NCBI RefSeq assembly: GCF_014643515.1
Contig: NZ_BMJP01000003.1
Span: 186,001 to 250,000 of the forward strand
DNA length: 64,000 bases
Reading direction: 5' to 3'
From: Sphingomonas prati
GTDB lineage: Bacteria; Pseudomonadota; Alphaproteobacteria; Sphingomonadales; Sphingomonadaceae
The notes beneath the pieces are model-generated. The model had not been told where the DNA came from, ran no database searches, and saw only the letters and a list, made by a program, of their open reading frames with translations. A program made the position numbers and the translations under genes. Below are positions 32,116-41,120 of the stretch, piece after piece. Numbering within the stretch: the first letter of the stretch is position 1; each line of letters begins with the position of its first letter.

Positions 32116-34461
32116 ATGGCGAGCAATGGGGTGGCGACCACGATGTGGCGTACGCAGGCGAAAGCGGCGGCGGTGCGATCCGGCACCATGGCGTGCGCGG
32201 CGGCTTTGCTCGCGCTGACGCTGGCGCTGGGCTTCGCGATGGCCAGCTATCATGGCAGCGATCCGTCGCTCAACACCGCGGCGGACGGCCCGGTCCAGAA
32301 CGTGCTCGGCACGCCCGGCGCCTGGACCGCGGACATCCTGTTCACTTTGTTCGGCCTGCCCGCGCTGCTGCTCGTGCCGCTCGTCCTGCTCGCCGGGCTG
32401 CGGCTGTGGCGCGGCGCGCCGGCCGGACGGTGGAAGCGGTCGCTGCTGCTGTCCGTCGGCGGCATCGTCCTGCTCGGCGGCGCGCTGACATTGTTCCGCA
32501 ACGGCGCGGGCGGATCGCTGCCGGCCGACTGGGGCGGCATGGCCGGCATCGGGATCGCCAGCGCGGTCGATGCACTGACCGGGCTGCTGCCGGGGCTGGA
32601 CGTGGGCCGCATCGCGCGGCTCAGCATCATGGCGCTGCTCGTGCCCGCCGGCCTCGCGGTCTGTGTCCGCGGCCTGGCGTTGCAGGCGGGCGAGCGCGCG
32701 TTCCTCGGCAACATCCGCCGTCGCCGCGTCCGCGCGGACGGGTCGATCGACCCGCGCGACATGGGGGACACGGGTGAGGACGGCATGCCGATCGACGAAC
32801 TGGTCGTGCCGATCCCGCGCCCGCCGCGCCCCGTGGCGGTGCCCGACGGCCGCGCACCGCCCGTCATCACCGAACCGGCGATGGCTCCCGCCCCGGCACG
32901 CAAGGCGCAGACCCAGACCAAGCTCGACCTGCGCGACAACACCTACGAACTGCCGCCGCTCGACCTTCTCACCCCGCCGCCGCCGCCGACTGGCGTCCCG
33001 ATCGACCGCGCTGCGCTGGAACGCAATGCCCGCCTGCTCGAATCGGTGCTCGACGATTTCAAGGTGAAGGGTCAGATCGTCGAGATCCGGCCCGGCCCGG
33101 TCGTGACGATGTACGAACTCGAACCCGAATCGGGGATCAAGGCCAGCCGCGTCATCGCGCTGGCCGACGATATCGCGCGCAACATGTCCGCGCTGTCCGC
33201 GCGTGTCGCGGTGATCCCCGGTCGCACGGTGATCGGCATCGAACTGCCCAACCAGAAACGCGATATGGTCGTGCTGTCCGAACTGGTGGCGTCGCAGGGC
33301 TTCGAAGACCAGCAGGCGCAACTGCCGATCATCCTGGGCAAGAACATTGCGGGCGACCCGGTGATCGCCGATCTCGCGCCGATGCCCCACCTGCTCGTGG
33401 CCGGCACGACCGGGTCGGGCAAGTCGGTCGGGCTGAACTGCATGATCCTGTCGCTGCTTTATCGGCTGACCCCGACGCAGTGCCGCATGATCATGATCGA
33501 TCCGAAGATGCTCGAACTGTCGATCTACGACGATATCCCGCATCTCCTGTCCCCTGTTGTCACCGATCCGCCCAAGGCGATCCGCGCGCTCAAATGGGCG
33601 GTGGAGCAGATGGAGGAACGTTACCGCATGATGGCGTCGGTCGGCGTCCGCGGGCTCGGTTCGTTCAACGACAAGGTGCGCCAGGCCAAGGCCAAGGGCC
33701 AGCCGCTCGGTCGCAAGGTGCAGACCGGCTACGATGCGGAGACCGGCACGCCGATCTACGAGGAGGAGAAGCTCGAATATGAGGTCCTGCCGCAGATCGT
33801 CGTGATCGTCGACGAGCTGGCCGACCTCATGATGACCGCCGGCAAGGAGGTCGAATTCCTGATCCAGCGGCTGGCGCAGAAGGCACGCGCGGCCGGCATC
33901 CACCTGATCATGGCGACGCAGCGCCCGTCGGTCGACGTCATCACCGGTGTCATCAAGGCGAACCTGCCGACCCGGATCAGCTTCCAGGTCACCAGCAAGA
34001 TCGATTCGCGTACCATCCTCGGCGAACAGGGCGCCGAACAGCTGCTCGGCAAGGGCGACATGCTCTACATGCCCGGCGGCAAGCAGATCGCGCGCGTCCA
34101 CGGCCCGTTCGTCAGCGACGAGGAGGTCCGCGCGGTCGCCGACTTCTGGCGCGCACAGGGCCAGCCAGACTATATCAAGAGCGTGACCGAGGAGCCCGAG
34201 GACGGCGGCTACGCCATGGAAGGTGCGCCGGTCGGCCCCGACGATCCCGAGACGCAGGTCTACCACCGCGCGGTCCAGCTGGTGGTGGAGAACAAGAAGG
34301 CCTCGACCAGCTGGCTGCAACGCCAGCTACGCGTCGGCTACAACAGCGCCGCGCGCCTGATCGAGCGGATGGAAAAGGAAGCGATCATCAGCCAGCCCGA
34401 CCATGTCGGCCGGCGCGAGGTTCAGGTCGAACCCGAGGACCTGCCCCGCATCCTCGGCTGA
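32116..34461 (+). CDS. ftsK: FtsK/SpoIIIE DNA translocase
   Basis: A 781-residue cell-division translocase. Four hydrophobic segments (residues about 25-200) anchor it at the septum, a short Pro-rich linker follows, and the motor has GTTGSGKSVG (Walker A), MIDPKMLELS and a Walker B region VVIVDELADLMM. The C-terminal gamma winged helix (VVENKKASTSWLQRQL) reads orienting DNA sites and activates XerCD. ATG 32116 is preceded by GGGATCGAGAC; an in-frame GTG at 32092 is less likely. It is divergent from the UbiH-type gene and ends at a bidirectional terminator. Confidence 0.96.
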   Translation: MASNGVATTMWRTQAKAAAVRSGTMACAAALLALTLALGFAMASYHGSDPSLNTAADGPVQNVLGTPGAWTADILFTLFGLPALLLVPLVLLAGLRLWRGAPAGRWKRSLLLSVGGIVLLGGALTLFRNGAGGSLPADWGGMAGIGIASAVDALTGLLPGLDVGRIARLSIMALLVPAGLAVCVRGLALQAGERAFLGNIRRRRVRADGSIDPRDMGDTGEDGMPIDELVVPIPRPPRPVAVPDGRAPPVITEPAMAPAPARKAQTQTKLDLRDNTYELPPLDLLTPPPPPTGVPIDRAALERNARLLESVLDDFKVKGQIVEIRPGPVVTMYELEPESGIKASRVIALADDIARNMSALSARVAVIPGRTVIGIELPNQKRDMVVLSELVASQGFEDQQAQLPIILGKNIAGDPVIADLAPMPHLLVAGTTGSGKSVGLNCMILSLLYRLTPTQCRMIMIDPKMLELSIYDDIPHLLSPVVTDPPKAIRALKWAVEQMEERYRMMASVGVRGLGSFNDKVRQAKAKGQPLGRKVQTGYDAETGTPIYEEEKLEYEVLPQIVVIVDELADLMMTAGKEVEFLIQRLAQKARAAGIHLIMATQRPSVDVITGVIKANLPTRISFQVTSKIDSRTILGEQGAEQLLGKGDMLYMPGGKQIARVHGPFVSDEEVRAVADFWRAQGQPDYIKSVTEEPEDGGYAMEGAPVGPDDPETQVYHRAVQLVVENKKASTSWLQRQLRVGYNSAARLIERMEKEAIISQPDHVGRREVQVEPEDLPRILG

Positions 34462-34475
34462 TCTCCGCACGACAC

Positions 34476-34521
34476 AAAAAAAGCCCGGGGCGGACCATGA
34501 TAGTCCGCCCCGGGCCTTTTT
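34476..34521. terminator. Bidirectional intrinsic terminator
   Basis: A perfect 13-base stem (34483-34495 with 34503-34515) around a 7-base loop, with an A-run on the left and a T-run on the right. It serves ftsK rightward and the manganese catalase gene leftward. Confidence 0.97.
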
Positions 34522-34538
34522 GTCAGATTAGTGCGGGA

Positions 34539-35456
34539 TCAGACCAGCTTGGTCAGCTTGGCTGCGATCTCGTACATCTCTTCAGGTGCGTAATCCGGCG
34601 TGAAAGCGCAAGGGACACCGGCCAACTGGTGGATCTTGCCACCGTCCGGCATGCCGCGCACGACTTCCAGATTGCCCGGCGGATCACCGGGGAGCGCGAC
34701 CTCGTCGTTGCTCCAGATGCCGGCCATGTCCTGATAATCGTCCGGGCTGAACGTATAGAGGCGACGGTGCGAACCCTCGTCTAGATACTTTTGGCATTCC
34801 GGAATACGGTCCAGGTTGATGTTCGGCGTCGGCAGCATCTTCTTCAGGTCGACACCGGTCAGCTTCTGGATCGCCAGCGCGTAGCTATGCGCATGCACCG
34901 AACCGCGGACGAGCAGGTAGCCGCACACTTCGCGACCCGTCGGATCGGTCAGCGTCTCATACACGCGCAGCTTATGAAGGCGCGCGCCGCATTCGAGGTG
35001 GAAATTGTGCAGCAGGTCAGTGATGACGTTGCCGGTCGTCGTGATGAAATCATTGTTCCACGACGCGCCGTTGCTGTTCACCGGGGTCACGCCGCCGCCG
35101 TTCGACAGGAACGATGCCGCCAGGCGGATATCGGTCATGTCCTCGAACGGTGCGCCCGAGATGTCGCCGCCGTCACCGGTATCGTCGCCGTCCGGCCCGT
35201 TCGCCAGCATCGCGACGCCGTTCGACACAAGCTCGACGTGGCCCAGTTCTTCTGCCGTGATCGACGCGACCAAACTGTAGAACGGGCGGAGCTTGCTCTT
35301 CGACCGGAAGTTGAAACTCTGGAACATATAGTTGCCCAGCGTGGACATCTCGCCATATTTGCCGCCCAGCAATTCCTGCAATGCTGCGGCTGCATTCGGA
35401 TCCTTCGCCTTAGGCGCAGGAAGATTGGCTTGAAGCTTGTCGACACGCATGAACAT
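34539..35456 (-). CDS. Manganese catalase
   Basis: A 305-residue non-haem catalase that removes hydrogen peroxide with a dimanganese centre. Ligand helices are visible: GNYMFQSFNFRS and ITAEELGHVELVSN (Glu and His), then FHLECGARLHKLRVYE and the RGSVHAHSYALAI helix. Start MFMRVDKLQ is typical of family members. Overall the gene is the only non-core gene between ftsK and lolA, so it may be an insertion into a conserved neighbourhood. An inverted repeat lies 32-55 bases upstream of the start. Confidence 0.95.
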   Translation of the reverse strand: MFMRVDKLQANLPAPKAKDPNAAAALQELLGGKYGEMSTLGNYMFQSFNFRSKSKLRPFYSLVASITAEELGHVELVSNGVAMLANGPDGDDTGDGGDISGAPFEDMTDIRLAASFLSNGGGVTPVNSNGASWNNDFITTTGNVITDLLHNFHLECGARLHKLRVYETLTDPTGREVCGYLLVRGSVHAHSYALAIQKLTGVDLKKMLPTPNINLDRIPECQKYLDEGSHRRLYTFSPDDYQDMAGIWSNDEVALPGDPPGNLEVVRGMPDGGKIHQLAGVPCAFTPDYAPEEMYEIAAKLTKLV

Positions 35457-35487
35457 GGGTCGTACCTTTTGAAGGAGGAGCCGATTT

Positions 35488-35511
35488 AACCAATCTAAAC
35501 TCGCTTTGGTT
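35488..35511. promoter_or_regulatory. Inverted repeat upstream of manganese catalase
   Basis: AACCAA and TTGGTT are separated by exactly 12 bases. The site sits 32-55 bases before the catalase ATG in an AT-rich stretch, consistent with an operator over the leftward promoter. No regulator family was recognised from it. Confidence 0.4.
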
Positions 35512-35702
35512 TCGCTAATTGACCTATGTTGGGTCGATTGCCGGAAATATTCGGACGACTCACCCCATATTCGGCACGCCCGGATATTTGCGTAAAGTCC
35601 ATGACGGAAATGCCCCCCGGTGGAACTCGGCGGGTTCAGAGCGCATTCAACCGCGACCCGTCATCTGACGTCGCGACACGACCTTTCCCGACTGGAGACC
35701 GC

Positions 35703-36308
35703 ATGTTCCGCCCCGCCCTGATCGCCGTCGCCTTGATGGCCCCCGCCGCCGTCTTTGCCCAGGCCGCCCCGCTCACGCAGGTGTCGCAGCATCTCCGTGC
35801 GGTCACCACCATGACCGCGAACTTCATCCAGACCGACCGCGCCGGCAAATCGGTCGGCGGCGTGCTCAGCATGAAGCGGCCGGGCAAGGTGCGGTTCCAG
35901 TATCAGAAGGGCTCGCCGCTCACGATCGTCGGCGATGGCAAGGCGCTGACCGTCTACGACTCGTCCGTCCGCCAGGAATCGCGCTGGCCGATCGGCAATT
36001 CGCCGCTATCCGTCCTGCTCGATCCGTCCAAAGACCTAAGTCGCGTGGCAAAGGTGGTGCCCAGCCCGACCCCGCGTATGCTGCTGGTCGAGGCGCGCGA
36101 TCCGAAACATCCCGAATTCGGCACGACCACGATCGCGTTCGACCGCGTCGCATCGGCGCCCGGAGGCCTCGCGCTGATGGGCTGGTCCACGCTCGATGCG
36201 CAGGGCAACAGGTCCGCGGTGCGGCTCAGCAACCAACGATTCAACGGCCCGGTCGACGATCGGCTGTTCCGCTGGATCAGCCCGCGGCGAGCCGGTCCGC
36301 GCGGCTGA
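35703..36308 (+). CDS. lolA: Outer-membrane lipoprotein carrier LolA family
   Basis: A 201-residue periplasmic protein with a clear signal peptide (cleavage near VFAQA). The LolA fold is recognised from TMTANFIQTDRAG, GVLSMKRPGKVRFQY and GDGKALTVYD. It would escort lipoproteins from LolCDE to the outer membrane. The ATG at 35703 is the only start that gives a signal peptide; the frame is open to 35526. It normally lies next to ftsK and xth in this group of bacteria; here the catalase gene intervenes. Confidence 0.9.
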   Translation: MFRPALIAVALMAPAAVFAQAAPLTQVSQHLRAVTTMTANFIQTDRAGKSVGGVLSMKRPGKVRFQYQKGSPLTIVGDGKALTVYDSSVRQESRWPIGNSPLSVLLDPSKDLSRVAKVVPSPTPRMLLVEARDPKHPEFGTTTIAFDRVASAPGGLALMGWSTLDAQGNRSAVRLSNQRFNGPVDDRLFRWISPRRAGPRG

Positions 36309-36359
36309 CGGACCGTCCCGTCCGTTCATCCAGGCGACAGGAAGAAGGTCTATAGAAGG

Positions 36360-36480
36360 TCCTGCGGTTGCGGAGCCGCCCCGGGTTTTCCCCCTGTTAT
36401 CCGGTCAGGCTCCGTACCCCGCCTGCGTGACGAACGCTAGGTCGGCCCTCGCTCCATGCCCCCGGAGCGGGGGCCTTTTC
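36360..36480 (+). ncRNA. Candidate small RNA or structured leader
   Basis: The stretch folds into three consecutive elements: a long hairpin with a core stem 36369-36377 (TGCGGAGCC) against 36408-36416, a small hairpin GCGT/ACGC (36425-36437), and a terminator with 7-base stem 36458-36464 and 36468-36474 followed by CTTTTC. TATAGA at 36351-36356 could be a -10 box. No coding frame of any size fits. Because the terminator sits 235 bases before xth, an independent RNA is more likely than a riboswitch. It did not match 4.5S, RNase P or tmRNA features that I know. Confidence 0.45.
36458..36480 (+). terminator. Intrinsic terminator
   Basis: Stem GCCCCCG/CGGGGGC with GAG loop and CTTTTC tail. It ends either the candidate RNA or lolA transcripts. 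Confidence 0.85.
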
Positions 36481-36714
36481 ATGTTTGTTGGAAAAGGTCC
36501 TCCGCGGGTGCCCGCGTCCGGCGCGCGCGTCCCGCTTGCGGTCCTGCGGCCCGGTCTGATCCCCTTGCCCTACCCGTCCATCCCGAGCGAAGTCGCGGGT
36601 CCCGTCGAGCGCAGCCGAGACGGCCAACACCGCCGCCACATTGGCCTCGACGGAACGCGCAGCCTAAGCAACACCTCCACTGGCGCCCCGCCCACCGCGT
36701 CGCTACATCGCGGC

Positions 36715-37509
36715 ATGGCCGACCGCATCAAGATCGCATCGTGGAACATCAATTCGGTGCGGGCACGACTCGATATCGTGCAGCAGTTCCTGACCGACCA
36801 GTCGATCGACATCCTCTGCCTTCAGGAAACCAAGGTCGTCGACGACACCTTCCCGGCCGCCCCGTTCAGTGCGCTCGGCTACACCCACCATGTCCTGAAC
36901 GGCCAGCGGATGCACCACGGCGTCGCGATCCTCAGCCGCATCCCGCTGTCCGCCGACCTGCGTCACGACTGGCAGGACAATGGCGAGGCACGCCACATCG
37001 GCGCGGTGCTCGAATGCGGCATCCGGATCGAGAATGTCTACGTGCCCGCCGGCGGTGATGTGCCGGACCGCGAAGTGAACCCGAAATTCGGGCAGAAGCT
37101 CGACTTCCTCGAACGCATGACGCGCTGGTCCGAGACCGTCGCCGAACCGACGTTGCTGGTGGGCGACTTCAACGTCGCCCCGCTCGAATGCGACGTCTGG
37201 AGCCACAAGCAGCTGCTCGACGTGGTCAGCCACACGCCGATCGAGGTCGCGGCGCTCGACCGGTTGCAGGCGGCCGGCAACTGGGTCGACATCGGGCGGA
37301 CGTTCGTGCCGGCCCCCGCCCCGCTGTTCACCTGGTGGAGCTACCGCGCGATCGATTGGCGCGCGTCGAACCGCGGCCGGCGGCTCGACCATATGTGGGC
37401 CACCGCGGACGTTGCGGCCAAGGCGGTCGCGCACCGCGTCCACGACGAATGCCGCGACTGGCTCAAACCCTCCGACCACGTCCCGCTCGTGACCGAGTTC
37501 GAACTGTGA
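36715..37509 (+). CDS. xthA: Exodeoxyribonuclease III
   Basis: A 264-residue AP endonuclease/3-prime exonuclease of base excision repair. [18 protein letters not shown], the GDFNVAP metal and catalytic segment and SDHVPL with the catalytic Asp-His are present, as in the ExoIII family. ATG 36715 gives the family N terminus [11 protein letters not shown]; longer frames upstream are noise. The stop is overlapped by the ribA start as GTGA, so the two are co-translated. Confidence 0.95.
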   Translation: MADRIKIASWNINSVRARLDIVQQFLTDQSIDILCLQETKVVDDTFPAAPFSALGYTHHVLNGQRMHHGVAILSRIPLSADLRHDWQDNGEARHIGAVLECGIRIENVYVPAGGDVPDREVNPKFGQKLDFLERMTRWSETVAEPTLLVGDFNVAPLECDVWSHKQLLDVVSHTPIEVAALDRLQAAGNWVDIGRTFVPAPAPLFTWWSYRAIDWRASNRGRRLDHMWATADVAAKAVAHRVHDECRDWLKPSDHVPLVTEFEL

Positions 37510-38576
37510 GCGAATTGGGGAGCGACCCGCGTGCCGCCGCTCGCGCGATCGACGCGATGCGTCGCGGCTGGCCGGTCACCGTCGCGGGCGACGACGGCGC
37601 GATCCGCCTGCTCGCGATCGAAAGCGCCGACCGCGACCGCCTCGCCACGTTCGACCCGGACGGCCAGGCCGGCGTGCTGCTCTCCCCCTCGCGCGCGACC
37701 ACGCTGAAACTCGGCAACCAGCGCGCCGCCGGCGACATGGCCCGCCCGGTCCTGCTGACCCGCACGCCCTGGCTCGATTTCGAAACCGCTGTCGCGCTCG
37801 CCGATCCGCAGATGGACCTGGCGACCCCGTTCAAGGGCCCTTTCCCCGCCACCCCGCTCGGCCCCGTCACCGCGGCGGAGGCGGCGCTCGAGCTCGCGCG
37901 CCGCGCCGGCATGTTGCCCGCCTTCTTCCTGCTCCCTGCGACCGACAATGCCGACGTCACCGTCGCCGACGTGACCGAGTTCGCCGCCCCCGCAAACCTC
38001 GCCATCGCCTCACGCGCGCGCCTGCCGGTCGCGGCCGCCGAGACCGCCGAGATCGTCGCGTTCCGCACCCCCGACGACCCGACCGACCATGTCGCGTTGC
38101 TCATCGGCACGCCCGACGGCCGCTCGCCGCTCGTCCGGCTGCACAGCGAATGCCTGACCGGCGACGTGCTCCGCTCGCTCAAATGCGATTGCGGACCGCA
38201 ACTCGACGCCGCGCTCGCCGCCATCGCCGCCTCCGGCTGGGGCGTGCTGCTCTATCTGCGGCAGGAAGGGCGCGGCATCGGCCTGATCAACAAGCTGCGT
38301 GCCTATGCCCTGCAGGATCAGGGGTTCGACACGGTCGACGCCAATCTCCGCCTCGGTTTCGCGGTCGACTCGCGCGACTTCGGCGTCGCGGCGCGGATGC
38401 TGGCGCTGCTCAACATCGACACCGTCCGGCTGCTGACCAACAACCCCGCCAAGGTCGCCGGGCTGGAAGCCGCGGGCATCGTGGTGGCCGAACGGGTGCC
38501 GCACATCGTCGCGTCCAACCCGCACAACCACGACTATCTCGCCACCAAACGCGACCGGACCGGCCACCAGCTGTGA
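37506..38576 (+). CDS. ribA: GTP cyclohydrolase II
   Basis: A 356-residue RibA. The C-terminal 200 residues hold the zinc Cys cluster ([17 protein letters not shown]), EGRGIGL and TNNPAK, which open the imidazole ring of GTP at the start of riboflavin synthesis. The N-terminal about 150 residues are the extra region seen in alphaproteobacterial RibA and resemble a decayed DHBP-synthase-like domain without its active-site motif. It starts at GTG overlapping xthA and ends overlapping the L,D-transpeptidase gene. Confidence 0.92.
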   Translation: MSELGSDPRAAARAIDAMRRGWPVTVAGDDGAIRLLAIESADRDRLATFDPDGQAGVLLSPSRATTLKLGNQRAAGDMARPVLLTRTPWLDFETAVALADPQMDLATPFKGPFPATPLGPVTAAEAALELARRAGMLPAFFLLPATDNADVTVADVTEFAAPANLAIASRARLPVAAAETAEIVAFRTPDDPTDHVALLIGTPDGRSPLVRLHSECLTGDVLRSLKCDCGPQLDAALAAIAASGWGVLLYLRQEGRGIGLINKLRAYALQDQGFDTVDANLRLGFAVDSRDFGVAARMLALLNIDTVRLLTNNPAKVAGLEAAGIVVAERVPHIVASNPHNHDYLATKRDRTGHQL

Positions 38577-39073
38577 TCCGGGTCGACACCGCTGCGCTGA
38601 CCCTGACCGCGGCCGGCCGGACGATCGCCTGCACCATCGGCCGCAGCGGCGCCTGCGACGCTCCGGACAAGCGCGAAGGCGACGGCTGCACGCCCTTCGG
38701 CACCTGGCCGATCCGCGCGGCCCTGCTGCGCCGTGACCGCGTCTCGCTCCCCGCCGGCGTCACGCTCCCCTGGCGCTGGATCGGCGCGCTGGATGGCTGG
38801 AGCGACGACATTCGCGACCCGGTCTACAACCGACCGGTCACCCACCCGCACCGCTTCTCCGCCGAACGGCTCTGGCGCGACGACGGCCTTTACGACGTCA
38901 TCGTCGTCCTGGGCCACAACGACACGCCCCCCGCCCCCGGCCTCGGCAGCGCGATCTTCCTCCACTGCCGCAACGCCGACCATCCGACCGAAGGCTGCGT
39001 CGCGGTCGATCGGGACGCGCTTCTCTGGTTGCTCCTGACGCTCCGGCAGGGCGACCCGCTCGTCATCGGCTAG
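38573..39073 (+). CDS. L,D-transpeptidase (YkuD) family protein
   Basis: A 166-residue protein with the YkuD active-site pattern [17 protein letters not shown], in which the His and the Cys of EGC are catalytic, plus an earlier [10 protein letters not shown]. No signal peptide is visible, so periplasmic action on peptidoglycan is uncertain. The GTG at 38573 overlaps the ribA stop as GTGA; the open frame further upstream lies inside ribA. It ends 20 bases before the convergent Hsp70 gene. Confidence 0.88.
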   Translation: MIRVDTAALTLTAAGRTIACTIGRSGACDAPDKREGDGCTPFGTWPIRAALLRRDRVSLPAGVTLPWRWIGALDGWSDDIRDPVYNRPVTHPHRFSAERLWRDDGLYDVIVVLGHNDTPPAPGLGSAIFLHCRNADHPTEGCVAVDRDALLWLLLTLRQGDPLVIG

Positions 39074-39093
39074 CCACTACCGCTCACACGAAC

Positions 39094-40389
39094 TCAGGCA
39101 GCCCAGGCCGCGACATCCTCTTCCTGCCCGATCAGCGCGAGCCCGTGCGCGATCGCGGTCAGCTCGTCGCCGGTCGCGATCCGGTCGCTGCCGAACCGTG
39201 CGTCGAAGATCGCACGCACCGCGGGCACCAGCGACGACCCGCCGGTCAGGAACACCCGGTCGATCGCATCCGCCGGCACCCCCGACGCCGCCAGCGCGCG
39301 GTCCACCGTCGCCGCGATCCGCTCCAGATCCTCCGCGATCCAGCCCTCGAACTCGCCCCGCGTCACCACCGCCTCGATATCCACACCGCCGCCGTGGAAC
39401 CGGAACGGCGCGCTGTCCGCCATCGACAGCGCACGCTTGCACGCCCCCACCGCGTCGTAGAGCGTGTAGCCGAGCTCGTTCTCGATCACCGCGATCATCC
39501 GGCCGATCGCCGCGGGATCGACCGCCGCCTTGGCCAGTTTGGCCAGCTCGTCCAGCGTCCGGCGGTTGCGCATCAGCGCCAGCCGCGACCAATCGGCGAA
39601 GTCCGCATAATAGCTCCGCGGCACCTCCAGCGTCTTGCCGAACGAACGATACTGCCCGCCCTTGCCGAGCATCGGCAGAACCAGCCGGTCGACGATCCGG
39701 TAATCAAACCGGTCGCCCGCAATCCCGATGCCGGCATGACCCAGCGGCTCGCAGCGTCGCGCCGCCCCCGGTGCCGCCACGCGCACCACCGAGAAATCGC
39801 TCGTACCGCCGCCGAAATCCGCCACAAGGATCGTCGCGGCATGCGTCAGCCGCGCGGCATAGCTGAACGCCGCGCCCAGCGGTTCGTAGACATAGTGCAC
39901 CGCTTGGCCCAGCTCGGCGAACATCGCGTCGTAGCGCGTCCGGGCCAGCGCGGCATCGGGCCGCGCCCCGGCATATTCCACCGGCCGCCCGACGATGATC
40001 CGGTCCGGCCGCGGCGCATCGAGCCGCCCGCCGCCATGCGCGACCAACCGGTCGAGGAACGTCCGGCCCAGCTCCTCGAACCGGTATCGCCGGTCGAACA
40101 CCGACGCCGTCTCGAAACTCGCGCTCGCCGCGACGGACTTGAAGGATTGCAGGAAACGGCTGTTCTGCGGATCGTCGAGATATTCGTCGATCGCCCATGG
40201 CCCGGCCTCCACCGCCAGCCCGCCGCGCGCCGCCTCGTCCTGCCAGAAACACAAAGCGGAGCGGAACACCGCCCCGCGGTTCCCGAACGGGACCAGCTCG
40301 GCCGTCCCGGCCGCACCGGCCAGCGCGACCACGCTGTTCGTCGTCCCGAAATCGATCCCCAGCGCCGCTGGCCTGTCGGTGGCGGTCAT
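39094..40389 (-). CDS. YegD-like Hsp70-family protein
   Basis: A 431-residue actin-fold ATPase. GIDFGTTNSVVAL is the phosphate-1 loop, LVADFGGGTSDFSV the phosphate-2 region and FLTGGSSLVPAV the adenosine motif. It lacks the substrate-binding domain of DnaK, ending soon after the ATPase core, and so fits the short Hsp70-like YegD group, whose clients are unknown. ATG 40389 is used; an in-frame start at 40437 is upstream of the usual N terminus. Confidence 0.88.
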   Translation of the reverse strand: MTATDRPAALGIDFGTTNSVVALAGAAGTAELVPFGNRGAVFRSALCFWQDEAARGGLAVEAGPWAIDEYLDDPQNSRFLQSFKSVAASASFETASVFDRRYRFEELGRTFLDRLVAHGGGRLDAPRPDRIIVGRPVEYAGARPDAALARTRYDAMFAELGQAVHYVYEPLGAAFSYAARLTHAATILVADFGGGTSDFSVVRVAAPGAARRCEPLGHAGIGIAGDRFDYRIVDRLVLPMLGKGGQYRSFGKTLEVPRSYYADFADWSRLALMRNRRTLDELAKLAKAAVDPAAIGRMIAVIENELGYTLYDAVGACKRALSMADSAPFRFHGGGVDIEAVVTRGEFEGWIAEDLERIAATVDRALAASGVPADAIDRVFLTGGSSLVPAVRAIFDARFGSDRIATGDELTAIAHGLALIGQEEDVAAWAA

Positions 40390-40481
40390 ATAAATACGGT
40401 CCCGGCTGCTCTGGATGGCCGGCGCTCCTACAGGCAACCGATCCGCGCGACCAGCCTCTCACGGCCGGACCGGCAACGTTT

Positions 40482-41120
40482 CTAGAGCAGCACGCTCTCC
40501 AGCTTCGCCAGCGCCCGCAGGTCGCTCGCCGCGTTAATATCCATCAACGGCTTCAGCAGCCCGTCGCGCAGGTCGTAGACCCAGCCGTGCAACGTCAGCC
40601 GGCGCCCTGCCGCGAACGCCCCGGCCACCGGCGGCGTCGCGGCCAGATGGATCAGCTGCGCCCGGACGTTATACTCGACCAGCCGGTTCACCTTGGACTC
40701 GCGGTCGGGCAGCGCATCGATCTCCGCGCGGTGATCGTCGTACACGGTCCGCAGGTTCGACAGCCAGTCGTGGGTCGGTCCCTTCGCGCTGTCGTCCAGC
40801 GCGGCGACGATGCCGCTGCAGCCATAATGGCCGCACAGGATGACGTCGTTCACCTCCAGCACGTCGATCGCATATTGCACGACCGCCATCAGGTTCAGGT
40901 CGCTGCCGTACACCAGATTGCCGATGTTGCGGTGGATATACAGCCCGCCGGGCGGCGACTGCGTGATCTGGTCGGGCGCGACGCGGCTGTCGGAACAGCC
41001 GATCCACAGGAATTCCGGCCGCTGCCCGCGGATCTGCCGCGTGAAGAAGTCCGGATCGAAATGATGCTGTTCCGCCGCCCACGCCATGTTGGACAGGATC
41101 AGCTGCTGGGATTCCTTCAT
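40482..41120 (-). CDS. Beta-class carbonic anhydrase
   Basis: A 212-residue enzyme that interconverts carbon dioxide and bicarbonate. The zinc ligands are Cys42 (GCSDSR), His98 and Cys101 (CGHYGCSG), with the Asp44-Arg46 dyad. It overlaps the SulP transporter stop by 4 bases in ATGA (41117-41120), so the anhydrase is translated with the transporter. This pairing suggests supply or use of bicarbonate at the inner membrane. Confidence 0.95.
   Translation of the reverse strand: MKESQQLILSNMAWAAEQHHFDPDFFTRQIRGQRPEFLWIGCSDSRVAPDQITQSPPGGLYIHRNIGNLVYGSDLNLMAVVQYAIDVLEVNDVILCGHYGCSGIVAALDDSAKGPTHDWLSNLRTVYDDHRAEIDALPDRESKVNRLVEYNVRAQLIHLAATPPVAGAFAAGRRLTLHGWVYDLRDGLLKPLMDINAASDLRALAKLESVLL

Larger units (their letters stand above)
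36309..36714. other. Gap of about 400 bases between lolA and xth
   Basis: The first half contains a candidate structured RNA with its own terminator (36360-36480). From 36481 to 36714 nothing was recognised except that the frames are open by composition; the xth start at 36715 has no obvious binding site. Confidence 0.5.

Noticed and set aside
31384-34320. Leftward open frame of 978 codons opposite ftsK
   Set aside because: It is a shadow of ftsK; no signal or domain, with composition typical of an antisense frame.
35600-35660. General stress (EcfG-type GGAAC...GTT) promoter near lolA
   Set aside because: GGAAC occurs at about 35626 but no GTT-type -10 follows at 16-17 bases.
36360-36480. 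Candidate RNA called 6S, 4.5S, RNase P or tmRNA
   Set aside because: It lacks the GGAAGC-type SRP core and RNase P/tmRNA features that I know, and the long double-stranded arms of 6S RNA are not evident; kept only as an uncharacterised candidate.
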